From contig NZ_JRNC01000034.1 in the NCBI RefSeq assembly GCF_000758925.1, positions 20,369 through 84,368 of the forward strand: a stretch of 64,000 nt of DNA. Reading direction: 5' to 3'. Below, piece by piece: positions 44,914 through 53,216 of this stretch. The DNA comes from Prevotella sp. S7-1-8. GTDB taxonomy: Bacteria > Bacteroidota > Bacteroidia > Bacteroidales > Bacteroidaceae. The first letter of the stretch is position 1, and every line of letters begins with the position of its first letter. The notes beneath the pieces are model-generated. The model saw only the letters and a program-made list of their open reading frames with translations. It searched no databases and had not been told where the DNA came from. Position numbers and translations under genes: made by a program.

Positions 44914-46257
44914 CTAAACAATCTTTCCGCTTTGGTAAAACTCGAGCATATAAATGTTCAGAATGGCAAGGTATTTGGCTTGCAACTCGGCTTGCCGGGC
45001 TTTGAGAAGGGCGTCTTTGCCGTTCATTAGCTCTATGGTGTTTTTAAGTTTTAACCTGAACTGCTCGCTCAAAAGATCATAGCTTTCCTGTGCGCTCTGC
45101 GTGCGTATGCGCGCGCTTTTGAACTGGGCTTGGTTGTTCACGGCCTGAACCCAATAGTTTTCGATGACGGAATAAAGATTGGTCTGCTGATCTTTCAAAT
45201 CCAATTGGTAGCTCTGATTGGATAATATTGCCTTGCTGATATCGGTTTTGATGCGTCGGTTATCGAATATAGGGACGTTCACGCTGAAGCCTCCATTGAC
45301 ACCGAAATTGGTTTTCATCTGCGTACCCCAAGCGTTCTTGCTCATGGAAGTGGTGTTGGTGCCCAAACCCGCATTGGCCACAACAGTGGGCAATCGCTGT
45401 GCTTTGGCCATGCGTATCTGCAATGCGCTGTTCTTGATCGAGAGCAGCGCGCTTTGTATTTCGGGACGCGAGAGCAGCGCACGATCATAGACAGACGGCA
45501 CGTCGGGAATGGGACGCAATGCCATCTCGTCGGTAGTCATGGGAGCCACCACGTCAAAATCTTCTTGGTTAGTGATTTGGAGCAATCGTTTCAATTGCCG
45601 TTTGTACTCGCGCACACCACTCTCAGCTTGCACCAAGGCATATTCGTCGGCAGCTCGCTGCGCCACCAACTGCGCTAAGTCGGCCTTGCTCATGCTACCC
45701 ACCTTGACAAACTCACGTCCACGGCTCTCGTTCATCCTTGAAGTTTCCAATGTACTGCGGCTCACCTCCACAGCGTCCTTCGAGTAGAGTATCCGCACAT
45801 AGAGAGAAGCTATCTGCTCTTGTATGCTGTTGGATGTGGTGGCACTATCAAGCGCTGCTTGGCACGCGACAAGACGATTGGATTGGATTTCATACCGATT
45901 GCGCCCCCCATTCCATACCGTCCAATTGCCACTCACTATATATGAGCCATTGTAGTAAACCTTGTCGACATTGGACTGCACCTTGGAACCAGCGAGCATG
46001 TAGCTGCCTGTCTCGGGCCAAGGGTTGTAGGTGGCATTCTGCGAGCTGGAGACCGAGAGCGAGGGCAGCAAGGCGGCTTGGCTCAGTTTGACGTCTTCTA
46101 ATGCGGCAAGGCGTTTGAGATTGTTTTTCTGAAGTGTGATATTGTTCTTCAACGCATAGTCCACACAGGCTTGCAATGTCCACACCTTGGCCTCGCAATG
46201 ATGCGAAAAAGTAATAGAACACGACAAAAAGACTGTAACGAGGAATGACTTTTTCAT
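44914..46257 (-). CDS. TolC-family outer-membrane efflux protein
   Basis: Trimeric outer-membrane channel subunit. Signal peptide (about 1-22, ending HHCEA), then two repeats of the TolC helical-hairpin and strand unit: WTLQACVDYALKNNITLQKNNL at the start and VPSVYDRALLSRPEIQSALLSIKNSALQIRMAKAQRLPTVVANAGLG in the middle. 447 residues, normal. The channel needs an inner-membrane pump and adaptor (RND or ABC type), and neither is adjacent, so it may serve several pumps. It could be under the TetR regulator at 42.9 kb, but that is only proximity. Confidence 0.92.
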   Translation of the reverse strand: MKKSFLVTVFLSCSITFSHHCEAKVWTLQACVDYALKNNITLQKNNLKRLAALEDVKLSQAALLPSLSVSSSQNATYNPWPETGSYMLAGSKVQSNVDKVYYNGSYIVSGNWTVWNGGRNRYEIQSNRLVACQAALDSATTSNSIQEQIASLYVRILYSKDAVEVSRSTLETSRMNESRGREFVKVGSMSKADLAQLVAQRAADEYALVQAESGVREYKRQLKRLLQITNQEDFDVVAPMTTDEMALRPIPDVPSVYDRALLSRPEIQSALLSIKNSALQIRMAKAQRLPTVVANAGLGTNTTSMSKNAWGTQMKTNFGVNGGFSVNVPIFDNRRIKTDISKAILSNQSYQLDLKDQQTNLYSVIENYWVQAVNNQAQFKSARIRTQSAQESYDLLSEQFRLKLKNTIELMNGKDALLKARQAELQAKYLAILNIYMLEFYQSGKIV

Positions 46258-46398
46258 AAGGTACGCATTAATTACTGATATGGTGTTTAGACGCTAACAG
46301 AAGGGATAAAGTTGGGAACAGACTCGAATTTTAACATTGATTAGCGAAAAAACGCGTGGCGACGACATTGAGCCAACCCGGTTTTGAAACGCGCGACG

Positions 46399-47001
46399 TC
46401 AAGAAAAATCGTTTAGACGAGCTATATATTTGCCCAAGATATCAAACTCCAAGTTGACAACGCTACCCACTTTGATATTACAAAAATTGGTGTTTTGGCG
46501 CGTGTAAGGAATGATGGCCACCTTAAAGCTGTTGGCTGTTGGCTGGCACACGGTGAGCGACACGCCGTTGACGGTGACCGACCCCTTGTCCACGGTGAAA
46601 TAACCACGGCGCGCCATAGATTGATCGGCCAAATACTCAAACGTGAAATAGGTTGAGCCATCAGCGTCATCCAAAGCCACGCACTTTGCGGTTTGGTCCA
46701 CATGCCCTTGTACAATATGCCCGTCCAATCGGCCATTGATCATCATCGATCGCTCCACGTTCACTTTGTCGCCCACCTTGAGCAGGCTCAAATTAGAGCG
46801 GTCGAGCGTCTCTTTCATAGCCGTGGTGGTATAAGTGTCGCCCTCTATACTTACCACCGTGAGACAAACGCCATTGTGAGCGACGCTCTGGTCTATCTTT
46901 AACTCGGACGTGAAAGAACACCTCAAGGTGAAATCAATGTTTCCTTGATACTTGTTGATGGCCACGACGGTAGCCATCTCTTCTACGATGCCACTAAACA
47001 T
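46399..47001 (-). CDS. ribE: Riboflavin synthase, alpha subunit
   Basis: Dismutates two 6,7-dimethyl-8-ribityllumazines to riboflavin. Internal duplication is plain: MFSGIVEE start, NGVCLTVVSIEG with SMMINGRLDGHIVQGHVD in repeat 1 and NGVSLTVCQPTANSFKVAIIPYT in repeat 2. 200 residues, standard. No other rib gene is nearby. The FMN-riboswitch pattern is not present upstream; instead a structured region of unknown kind and a perfect promoter lie 70-365 bp upstream on the same strand. Confidence 0.95.
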   Translation of the reverse strand: MFSGIVEEMATVVAINKYQGNIDFTLRCSFTSELKIDQSVAHNGVCLTVVSIEGDTYTTTAMKETLDRSNLSLLKVGDKVNVERSMMINGRLDGHIVQGHVDQTAKCVALDDADGSTYFTFEYLADQSMARRGYFTVDKGSVTVNGVSLTVCQPTANSFKVAIIPYTRQNTNFCNIKVGSVVNLEFDILGKYIARLNDFS

Positions 47002-47029
47002 ATCTGTTGGTTTACGATGTGTTATACCT

Positions 47030-47048
47030 CGCGGGCGATTTGCCCACG
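47030..47048 (-). other. Hairpin in the ribE leader
   Basis: CGCGGGC (47030-47036) and GCCCACG (47042-47048) form a 7-bp stem with one G-U pair, between the candidate RNA and the ribE start. Too far from the start (29 bases) to judge its effect. Confidence 0.4.
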
Positions 47049-47066
47049 CAGGATAGTCATTAAACG

Positions 47067-47328
47067 AAAAAAGAGAACCGAGCCAAAGGAAATCTCCCCA
47101 AACTCAATTCTCCATTATTTTAAAGGGGATCGTAACGATGATGTGATGAAAACTCCTACTATAAAGGTGATGAGAGCTCCCCGTCTTTGTAATCCACCGG
47201 CCCTGCGGCTTAGGCGCGACGCGCTTTATGTGGCCCGCCATTGACAAGAGAAGTTGTCTCGGTTTTCAATGTAATTTGATGAGTATCCCGATCGAATCGA
47301 TACAACCCCCCGATTTTATCTCCTTGTT
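47067..47328 (-). ncRNA. Candidate structured RNA upstream of ribE
   Basis: Gene-free stretch behind a perfect minus-strand promoter (47366-47335). Minus-strand bases 47267-47258 and 47082-47073 pair in 9 of 10 positions, closing a domain of about 195 nt, and six T residues (47072-47067) follow at once. Inside are smaller helices: GACAA/TTGTC near 47256, GCGC/GCGC near 47220, GGGGA/TCCCC spanning 47180-47125 and ATCG/CGAT near 47133. Length and a single long closing stem with a T tract recall 6S RNA, but no 6S, tmRNA, RNase P, SRP, FMN, TPP or cobalamin signature can be matched. It could alternatively be a long ribE leader. Confidence 0.5.
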
Positions 47329-47334
47329 ATGATG

Positions 47335-47366
47335 CAAATTTACAACAATAGTTTTGTACGACCAAA
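47335..47366 (-). promoter_or_regulatory. Perfect promoter of the candidate RNA
   Basis: Minus strand: TTTG (47366-47363), 20 bases, TAAATTTG (47342-47335). The same quality as the two tRNA promoters, which suggests strong transcription. Confidence 0.75.
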
Positions 47367-47428
47367 CAAAAACCCAGCTTTTTGGGGCAATAATTAAAGG
47401 CACAGATTCGTTTTACATCTATAGACAT

Positions 47429-48355
47429 ATGAAGAGATTTGCACTGTATTTATTGATTGCGGGTATAACCATACGAGGATTGGCGCAATGCAAGATTACT
47501 GAAAATAGGCAATTCGCGTTTCCAAAATACATCCCTGCGGGCAATTACAGCGGCATAGCGTGGTTGGGAAAAAATCACTATGCCGTGGTGAGTGACAAAA
47601 GCAAGGAGGATGGATTTTTTGTTTTTGAAATTGACGTGGACTCTGTGTCGGGCGAGCTTCTGGCGGCTAAAAACTTAGGTTTCAGGTCTTCTGGCTTTGA
47701 GAATCGCGACAACGAGGGCATCGCGTTTAACGCTCTATCTAACACCATTTTGATATCAGGCGAGCGCGACAACAGAATATTGGAATACAAACTGGATGGA
47801 AACCGAACGTCGAGAGAAGCGCAACTACCGGAAGTGTACCGGCATCTGCCAGCCAATCTCGGTTTGGAAGCGTTGTCGTTCAACGACAGCACGCGGACGC
47901 TATGGACCTGCAACGAAAGCGACACTATATTCATACAGTCGTTTGACTCTCTCTATCGTCCACGACATCTATATGTCTACCACCTTGACTCTCCCATTGC
48001 CAACGCGGACAAGGCATGGCTATACGCACATGGAGCGGTGGCCATGTGCGCATTAGATGACGGAAACTTATTGGTGCTTGAGCGCGAGTTTTATGTGCCT
48101 AAAAAAAAGATAGGAGCGTTTGTCAACTGCAAGCTCTTCAAGTTTACGGTTGAGAACTCAAAAAAGAACTTACTCTCCACATGGCGAACAAAATTGACAC
48201 TGCTATCAAGAACATTGGCCAATTATGAGGGAATGTGTCTTGGGCCTAAACTGGCAGATGGCTCTCGTGTGTTGATTCTTGTGGCTGATTCTCAAAATCA
48301 GTATGGCTCTGTGTTGAAAGATTGGTTGAAGACGTTGAAGATTGAGATGCATTAG
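47429..48355 (+). CDS. Secreted esterase-like/phytase-like propeller protein
   Basis: ATG 47429 gives a signal peptide (MKRFALYLLIAGITIRGLAQC); the frame upstream of it overlaps the minus-strand promoter and is not coding. The mature ~285 residues match the esterase-like activity of phytase family: YSGIAWLGKNHYAVVSDKS near the N terminus, ENRDNEGIAFN, LEALSFNDSTRTLWTCNES, GAVAMCALDDGNLLVLEREFYV with the conserved E-R pair, and a late NYEGMCLGPKL. Likely a calcium-binding six-blade propeller in the periplasm; true substrate unknown. Its last 110 bp overlap the convergent permease gene. Confidence 0.82.
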   Translation: MKRFALYLLIAGITIRGLAQCKITENRQFAFPKYIPAGNYSGIAWLGKNHYAVVSDKSKEDGFFVFEIDVDSVSGELLAAKNLGFRSSGFENRDNEGIAFNALSNTILISGERDNRILEYKLDGNRTSREAQLPEVYRHLPANLGLEALSFNDSTRTLWTCNESDTIFIQSFDSLYRPRHLYVYHLDSPIANADKAWLYAHGAVAMCALDDGNLLVLEREFYVPKKKIGAFVNCKLFKFTVENSKKNLLSTWRTKLTLLSRTLANYEGMCLGPKLADGSRVLILVADSQNQYGSVLKDWLKTLKIEMH

Positions 48356-49142
48356 TGGATGCGGACGTACCTTTTTGGACAGGGCGCAAACGCTCGTATT
48401 CGTCATAATTATAATGCCGTGCCACCAACAGTGTAATGCAAAGAGACACGAATGACACCGTGAGGACCATGAAAAACAGCAAGATTTGCAATAACGCCGC
48501 TGTCATAACGTCTGTTCCCGTCAGTATCAAAGCAAGCATCAAAACAGGCGCGTTGGCAAACACCAAAGCGCTCATTTGGCGCGTCATCATATTGAGAGCC
48601 GACTGAAAGGCACGCTTGACAAAATGACTTGTGGCCTCACGATGGCTGCCGCCATTGCCCAAAAGGTAATAATACAGTTGGTTGTGATGGGTCAATCCCA
48701 TATAATACATGCGAAGCGCACGGGCGTTTGGACCTATGACACTGCCCGCAAGCAATCCGAACACGGGCACAAAGAAACGTGCATGAAATGTCGTTTTCAA
48801 TCCCAAAACCAATAAAAGCGCGTACAAGCCCACTATAAACACAGCAATCATGACACCACACAGCACCGGCACCAACAAGCGTCCGGCCTTCAGTTTTGCC
48901 TTACGGATAGAGAAAACGGCTCCGGCTATCGCCATCACAACGCCTGAGAGAATGGTGAAAAACGCGTTGTTCCACACCGTTAGCAGATATATGCCCAACG
49001 CCGTGACAGCCACACTGCCTGTCATGGCGAGCGCGGCGACAAGGAAACGGCGAAAGCTACGCAAGTCAAATCTATATATGACATACAACGGAAACAGCAC
49101 AAAAACAAGACTGAACAAAAAGCCAAGCCACGTTATTTTCAT
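48246..49142 (-). CDS. FetB/YbbM-type ABC permease with Ser/Thr-rich tail
   Basis: UPF0014-type permease, related to FetB (iron or metal export in E. coli). About seven membrane helices; the family signature PNARALRMYYMGLTHHNQLYYYLLGNGGSHREATSHFVKRAFQSALNM is conserved. The C-terminal ~45 residues (after RLRPVQKG) are a low-complexity Ser/Thr/Gln run not expected in the family, and that tail is encoded in the stretch that overlaps the convergent gene (48246-48355), which suggests that a lost stop codon extended the protein. Forms a pair with the ATPase gene three bases upstream. Confidence 0.85.
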   Translation of the reverse strand: MKITWLGFLFSLVFVLFPLYVIYRFDLRSFRRFLVAALAMTGSVAVTALGIYLLTVWNNAFFTILSGVVMAIAGAVFSIRKAKLKAGRLLVPVLCGVMIAVFIVGLYALLLVLGLKTTFHARFFVPVFGLLAGSVIGPNARALRMYYMGLTHHNQLYYYLLGNGGSHREATSHFVKRAFQSALNMMTRQMSALVFANAPVLMLALILTGTDVMTAALLQILLFFMVLTVSFVSLCITLLVARHYNYDEYERLRPVQKGTSASTNASQSSTSSTNLSTQSHTDFENQPQESTHESHLPV

Positions 49143-49145
49143 AGT

Positions 49146-49742
49146 CTACAATTTTAAAAGTTTGTCGCAATCCATCTGATTCTCCTCGCAAGTATAGAGC
49201 AATTCAGAGCCATTGGCCGTGAGATGACAAAAGAAATCGTGCACGCATTGCATTTGAGGGGCGTTGTCGACAAGAATAATGGGGCGGCGCAAGAGGGGTA
49301 ACATGCTTATCATAACTAACCGCAACTGCCGCGAATCCATCTCGTTGACATCTCGTCGCAGCACTGTCCCGGACATGGAAAGCTCTTGAAGGTATGGTAT
49401 CATGGCCTCCACGCGAAGATTCTTGCTTTGATTGACCTGCAAGCGAAACACAGACTGGCACAACTCAGACACCTTCATCGTAACGTCAGGCAGTCGCTGG
49501 GGTACATAAGACATGGTTCCTCGCAAATAGCCAGAAGCCCCGGGAGCCACAAGCTCGCCGTCAATGGTGATATGGCCAGACTGCACAGGCGCCAGCCCCA
49601 TGACCGCCCTTAACAGCCCACTCTTGCCCGAGGCCACCGGACCACTAACGCACACCATCTCGCCTTGATTAATCACGGCCGAAATTGGCGTGGACAATCT
49701 GCCACCGTCCAAAGCTATTCTTGCATCCTTAAATTCAAGCAT
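49146..49742 (-). CDS. Degenerate FetA-type ABC ATPase
   Basis: ATP-binding partner of the permease, 198 residues. Walker A is intact (GPVASGKSG, about 34-42), but the signature LSGGQ reads EMDSRQ (VNEMDSRQLRLVMI near 135) and the Walker B end is ILVDNAP where the family has a D-E pair, so the catalytic Glu is replaced by Asn. The Q-loop region (SYVPQRLP) is kept. The set predicts ATP binding with weak or no hydrolysis. Homologs should be checked to see whether this is a clade feature. A -7 box lies at 49766-49759 on the minus strand. Confidence 0.82.
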   Translation of the reverse strand: MLEFKDARIALDGGRLSTPISAVINQGEMVCVSGPVASGKSGLLRAVMGLAPVQSGHITIDGELVAPGASGYLRGTMSYVPQRLPDVTMKVSELCQSVFRLQVNQSKNLRVEAMIPYLQELSMSGTVLRRDVNEMDSRQLRLVMISMLPLLRRPIILVDNAPQMQCVHDFFCHLTANGSELLYTCEENQMDCDKLLKL

Positions 49743-49758
49743 ACAATCTATTTTTCCA

Positions 49759-49766
49759 CAAATTTA
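49759..49766 (-). promoter_or_regulatory. -7 box of the FetAB-like operon
   Basis: TAAATTTG on the minus strand, 17 bases before the ATG at 49742. Confidence 0.5.
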
Positions 49767-49896
49767 GGCAAAAAAATTGAACAACACCTCATGTTTAGGC
49801 AAAAGAACAAGCGATCGTATAAAATTTACAAGGGAGAAAATAGACTTGAGGAGAAGATTTTTTTTTAAACGAATACAATATGCTAAGTATTTTGAC

Positions 49897-49904
49897 TAAA
49901 TTTG
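49897..49904 (+). promoter_or_regulatory. -7 box of the agmatine deiminase gene
   Basis: TAAATTTG at 49897-49904, 48 bases before the ATG. The TTTG at 49891 is too near to be its -33. Confidence 0.45.
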
Positions 49905-49951
49905 CATGAAACAGCAAATATTTAGCTTTTCAGACTGAAACATTTTGTTTT

Positions 49952-51037
49952 ATGACAACAAAAAACCACCGCGAACTCATCTTTCCTGCCGAATGGGAAC
50001 CACAAAGCGCAATCCAACTCACTTGGCCGCATGAAGCCACAGACTGGAAACCGTATCTCAAAGACATAGAAAAGACATTCATTGAGTTGGCCGACAAAAT
50101 CACAAGACACGAAAAACTCTTGGTCGTGACGCCACATGTCAACGCCGTGAAAAAGCTGCTTGCCAACAGACTGGGAGCGGATGGAATGGCCAACGTGATA
50201 TATTCAGAATGTGACAGCAACGACACTTGGGCCAGAGATCACGCCGCGATAACCCTCGCTTGCCCTTTGAGGGACGACAACAAAGAAGGTGACAAAACAC
50301 TTCTTGATTTCAAATTTAACGGCTGGGGAGAAAAATTTGGTTGGGACAAGGACAACGCCATCACTCGTAAGCTCTACCAGCAAGGTTTGTTTTCCGCGAA
50401 AATAGAGGATCACAATGATTTCGTGCTTGAAGGAGGGGCGGTGGAAAGCGACGGGAAAGGTACCATACTGACCACCACCTCGTGCCTATTGGCTTCGCAT
50501 CGAAACCAGCCCATGGACATGCGACAAATAGAAAGACGACTAAAAGACACCCTTCGTGTCGAGAGGGTGATATGGATAGACCATGGGCATCTGGCAGGCG
50601 ACGATACAGATGGACACATTGATACCATCGTGCGCATGGCCCCAAATGACACCCTACTCTATGTGGGGTGCGACGACATGGAGGATGAACACTACGCGGA
50701 CCTAAAAGCCATGGAACGACAGTTGGAAACATTGAGAACGCTGAACGACGCTCCCTATCGCTTGTTGAGGCTGCCCATGCCACGGCCTATATATGATAAC
50801 GGCGAGCGATTGCCCGCCACATACGCCAACTTTGTCATTCTGAACGGAGCCGTCATCGTACCCACCTATCAACAGCCTGATATTGACGCAAAAGCATTAG
50901 AGGTGGTTGGCATGGCCTTTGAAAACCGGGAAATCGTGGGAATAGACGCCACGACCGTGATTCGACAGCATGGCTCGCTACACTGTCTGACCATGCAATA
51001 TCCACAAGGCACACTCAGAGACGGGCAACAGGACTAA
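49952..51037 (+). CDS. aguA: Agmatine deiminase
   Basis: Hydrolyses agmatine to N-carbamoylputrescine and ammonia in the cytoplasm. Guanidino-modifying fold: PAEWEPQSAIQLTWPHEATDW at the N terminus, SNDTWARDHAAI with the substrate-binding Asp residues, LEGGAVESDGKGTILTT, WIDHGHLAGDDTDGHIDTIVRM with His and Asp, and the catalytic Cys345 in GSLHC. 361 residues, full length and with no secretion signal, unlike the secreted peptidylarginine deiminase of Porphyromonas. It is followed after 96 bp by the enzyme for the next step. Confidence 0.95.
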   Translation: MTTKNHRELIFPAEWEPQSAIQLTWPHEATDWKPYLKDIEKTFIELADKITRHEKLLVVTPHVNAVKKLLANRLGADGMANVIYSECDSNDTWARDHAAITLACPLRDDNKEGDKTLLDFKFNGWGEKFGWDKDNAITRKLYQQGLFSAKIEDHNDFVLEGGAVESDGKGTILTTTSCLLASHRNQPMDMRQIERRLKDTLRVERVIWIDHGHLAGDDTDGHIDTIVRMAPNDTLLYVGCDDMEDEHYADLKAMERQLETLRTLNDAPYRLLRLPMPRPIYDNGERLPATYANFVILNGAVIVPTYQQPDIDAKALEVVGMAFENREIVGIDATTVIRQHGSLHCLTMQYPQGTLRDGQQD

Positions 51038-51133
51038 TCGCCGCAAGAGCATCAACTTGACACGAGGCCATATGATGGGCCTGTCAGATAATACACAAAT
51101 TGACAAAAACAAAAGAACAAACAACGCAATGAT

Positions 51134-52021
51134 ATGAAAATAAAAATTGGAATGTTGCAACTGCACAATGTAGCGGACATACAAGACAACCTTAACAGAC
51201 TGGAGCAGGGTATCAGGGATTTGGCCCAAAAAGGCGCGCGGCTCATTGTTTTGCAAGAATTGCACAACTCATTGTACTTTTGCCAAACAGAAGATGTGTC
51301 GCTGTTCGATTTGGCCGAGCCTATACCCGGACCATCCACGGAGCTATTTGGGAGAATAGCCAAGCAATGTGGCGTGGTCCTTGTAATATCGCTGTTTGAA
51401 AAACGGGCGCCGGGCCTCTATCACAACACGGCGGTGGTGATAGAAAAAGACGGCTCCATCGCTGGCAAATACCGCAAGATGCACATTCCGGACGACCCCG
51501 CCTACTACGAGAAATTTTACTTCACGCCGGGCGACTTGGGCTTTATGCCCATCGACACATCGGCAGGACGGTTGGGCGTTATGGTTTGCTGGGACCAGTG
51601 GTATCCTGAAGCCGCCCGACTAATGGCACTGCGAGGAGCCGAAATACTGATTTACCCGACAGCCATAGGCTATGAAAGCAGCGACCCAGAGGATGAACAA
51701 GAGAGGCAGCGAGAGGCTTGGACAACGGTACAAAGAGGGCACGCCGTGGCCAATGGATTGCCCGTGGTGGCCGTGAACAGAGTAGGGCTTGAACCTGATT
51801 CGAGCGGGCAGACCAAGGGTATACAGTTTTGGGGATCAAGTTTCGTAGCCGGCCCTCAAGGCGAGCTATATTGCAGGGCAAGCGACAAGGATGAGGAAAG
51901 GCTCGTCGTGGAGGTGGATTTGGCGCATGGCGAACAGGTAAGGCGTTGGTGGCCATTTCTTCGGGACCGGCGGATAGACGCCTATGGAGAAATACTAAAC
52001 CGCTTTAACGACACCAAATAA
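51134..52021 (+). CDS. aguB: N-carbamoylputrescine amidase
   Basis: Nitrilase-superfamily amidase that releases putrescine, CO2 and ammonia from N-carbamoylputrescine. The Glu-Lys-Cys triad is visible: Glu42 (VLQEL), Lys115 (KYRKMHIPDD) and Cys152 (MVCWDQW). 295 residues, normal. With aguA it completes the agmatine route to putrescine; no arginine decarboxylase is in the window, so agmatine is made elsewhere or taken up. Confidence 0.95.
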   Translation: MKIKIGMLQLHNVADIQDNLNRLEQGIRDLAQKGARLIVLQELHNSLYFCQTEDVSLFDLAEPIPGPSTELFGRIAKQCGVVLVISLFEKRAPGLYHNTAVVIEKDGSIAGKYRKMHIPDDPAYYEKFYFTPGDLGFMPIDTSAGRLGVMVCWDQWYPEAARLMALRGAEILIYPTAIGYESSDPEDEQERQREAWTTVQRGHAVANGLPVVAVNRVGLEPDSSGQTKGIQFWGSSFVAGPQGELYCRASDKDEERLVVEVDLAHGEQVRRWWPFLRDRRIDAYGEILNRFNDTK

Positions 52022-52254
52022 CACCGCGCCGTCACACACATACGGTTCTTTTCGCGTGCCCCATGCCATCGGGTATCGCAACCAACCGACTGGCTTGGGA
52101 GCACAAGAAAATGAGCATCACGAACAATGCGGCATGTAAGTTATCAAAGACACGACACGCATACCGCATTGTTGGCGATTGATTAATGGGCTAACAGCAT
52201 AGTTGTTGGAAACGCTCTTATATTAATGGCAGCAACCAACAATCGATGGTTGTG

Positions 52255-53172
52255 TCACAAACCTTTGGCATATTCAAAAATTTTGTCAACGATTTTTTCC
52301 ACATCATCAGATGTTATACTGTCGGTTTTCTGCTTTATTTTATCCTTTAACAGCTTTTGCACTTGTTTCACGATGGCTCTTCCCGATTTACCTTTAGTCG
52401 TGGCGGTATCGGCATTCGAGACATCTGGCCAATCCTCATTCCCCTGATTGCCGTCGCTCCGCCTGTCTATCCAATCATCGTCCAAAGCCCCACGTTCCAC
52501 CTCCTTATTCGAGGCGTTGATGGCTTGAGCGATCACCTCCTCGTCCGCGGCAAGCACCTTGCCAAACATGCCATATGACGTGGTGACATTACCCTTGTCA
52601 GTTTGCACAGAAGTTGTTGAAAAAATGATGTAATTGTGATATTCGAGCGCCTCATTCAGAACTTCATCGACGAGTGGGCCGGCAAACAATTGCCCAAACA
52701 TATTGAAGCCTCGCGCAAACAAGCCATGACCGTCGCCGCCAACGGCCTTGGTCAACGCGCGCGTGATGTTTTCTTTTAACACTTGACGATGGGCCTTCTT
52801 GGATGGATTGGTTAATACCATTGCCAGAAACAAACCGAACAAAACCAATAGTACCCACGACAAAACGCCACGTCTTTTTGGAGGCAAAGAAGCGTTTGAC
52901 ACCGTATCATCGCGATGGCAACAATGTTGTCGCGCGGAAAATTCCGCCACTTGGCCGTTGCCCTCATGTGGTGGTGGTGGAGGTGTCGCGCCTGTGACGC
53001 GCGACTCATTGTTATAGAACAGCGCTTTCAACTCTTCAACCTGCCACGCTGGCTCCCATTGGGACATCCCCTCAGTCCAAACCAATGTTTCTGAGGATAT
53101 GTTATGCTGACGAAGCTCATCCAATGTGAACGGCCCTTGTTGGACACCATTTGTGATGATAAAATAATTCAT
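52255..53172 (-). CDS. GYF_2-domain membrane protein of unknown function
   Basis: Starts with a GYF_2 domain (MNYFIITNGVQQGPFTLDELRQHNISSETLVWTEGMSQWEPA, residues 1-45), a fold for binding proline-rich peptides; a PPPPP run follows at about 64-68. One membrane helix (~102-122), then about 180 residues outside the membrane, mostly helical with charged low-complexity parts (DDDWIDRRSDGNQGNEDW, KLLKDKIKQKTDS). No enzyme motif. It stands 44 bp downstream of glmS and may be co-transcribed. Confidence 0.78.
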   Translation of the reverse strand: MNYFIITNGVQQGPFTLDELRQHNISSETLVWTEGMSQWEPAWQVEELKALFYNNESRVTGATPPPPPHEGNGQVAEFSARQHCCHRDDTVSNASLPPKRRGVLSWVLLVLFGLFLAMVLTNPSKKAHRQVLKENITRALTKAVGGDGHGLFARGFNMFGQLFAGPLVDEVLNEALEYHNYIIFSTTSVQTDKGNVTTSYGMFGKVLAADEEVIAQAINASNKEVERGALDDDWIDRRSDGNQGNEDWPDVSNADTATTKGKSGRAIVKQVQKLLKDKIKQKTDSITSDDVEKIVDKIFEYAKGL

Positions 53173-53216
53173 GGCGGATGTTATATGTTATAGACAGCTG
53201 TCTTCCATCAATGTTT

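Noticed and set aside
46945..47244. Plus-strand frame of 99 codons over the region upstream of ribE
   Set aside because: Begins inside ribE and covers the candidate RNA; no domain. Spurious frames on the strand opposite to RNA genes are common.
47002..47335. FMN riboswitch upstream of ribE
   Set aside because: The conserved RFN bases and six-helix layout are not found on either strand.
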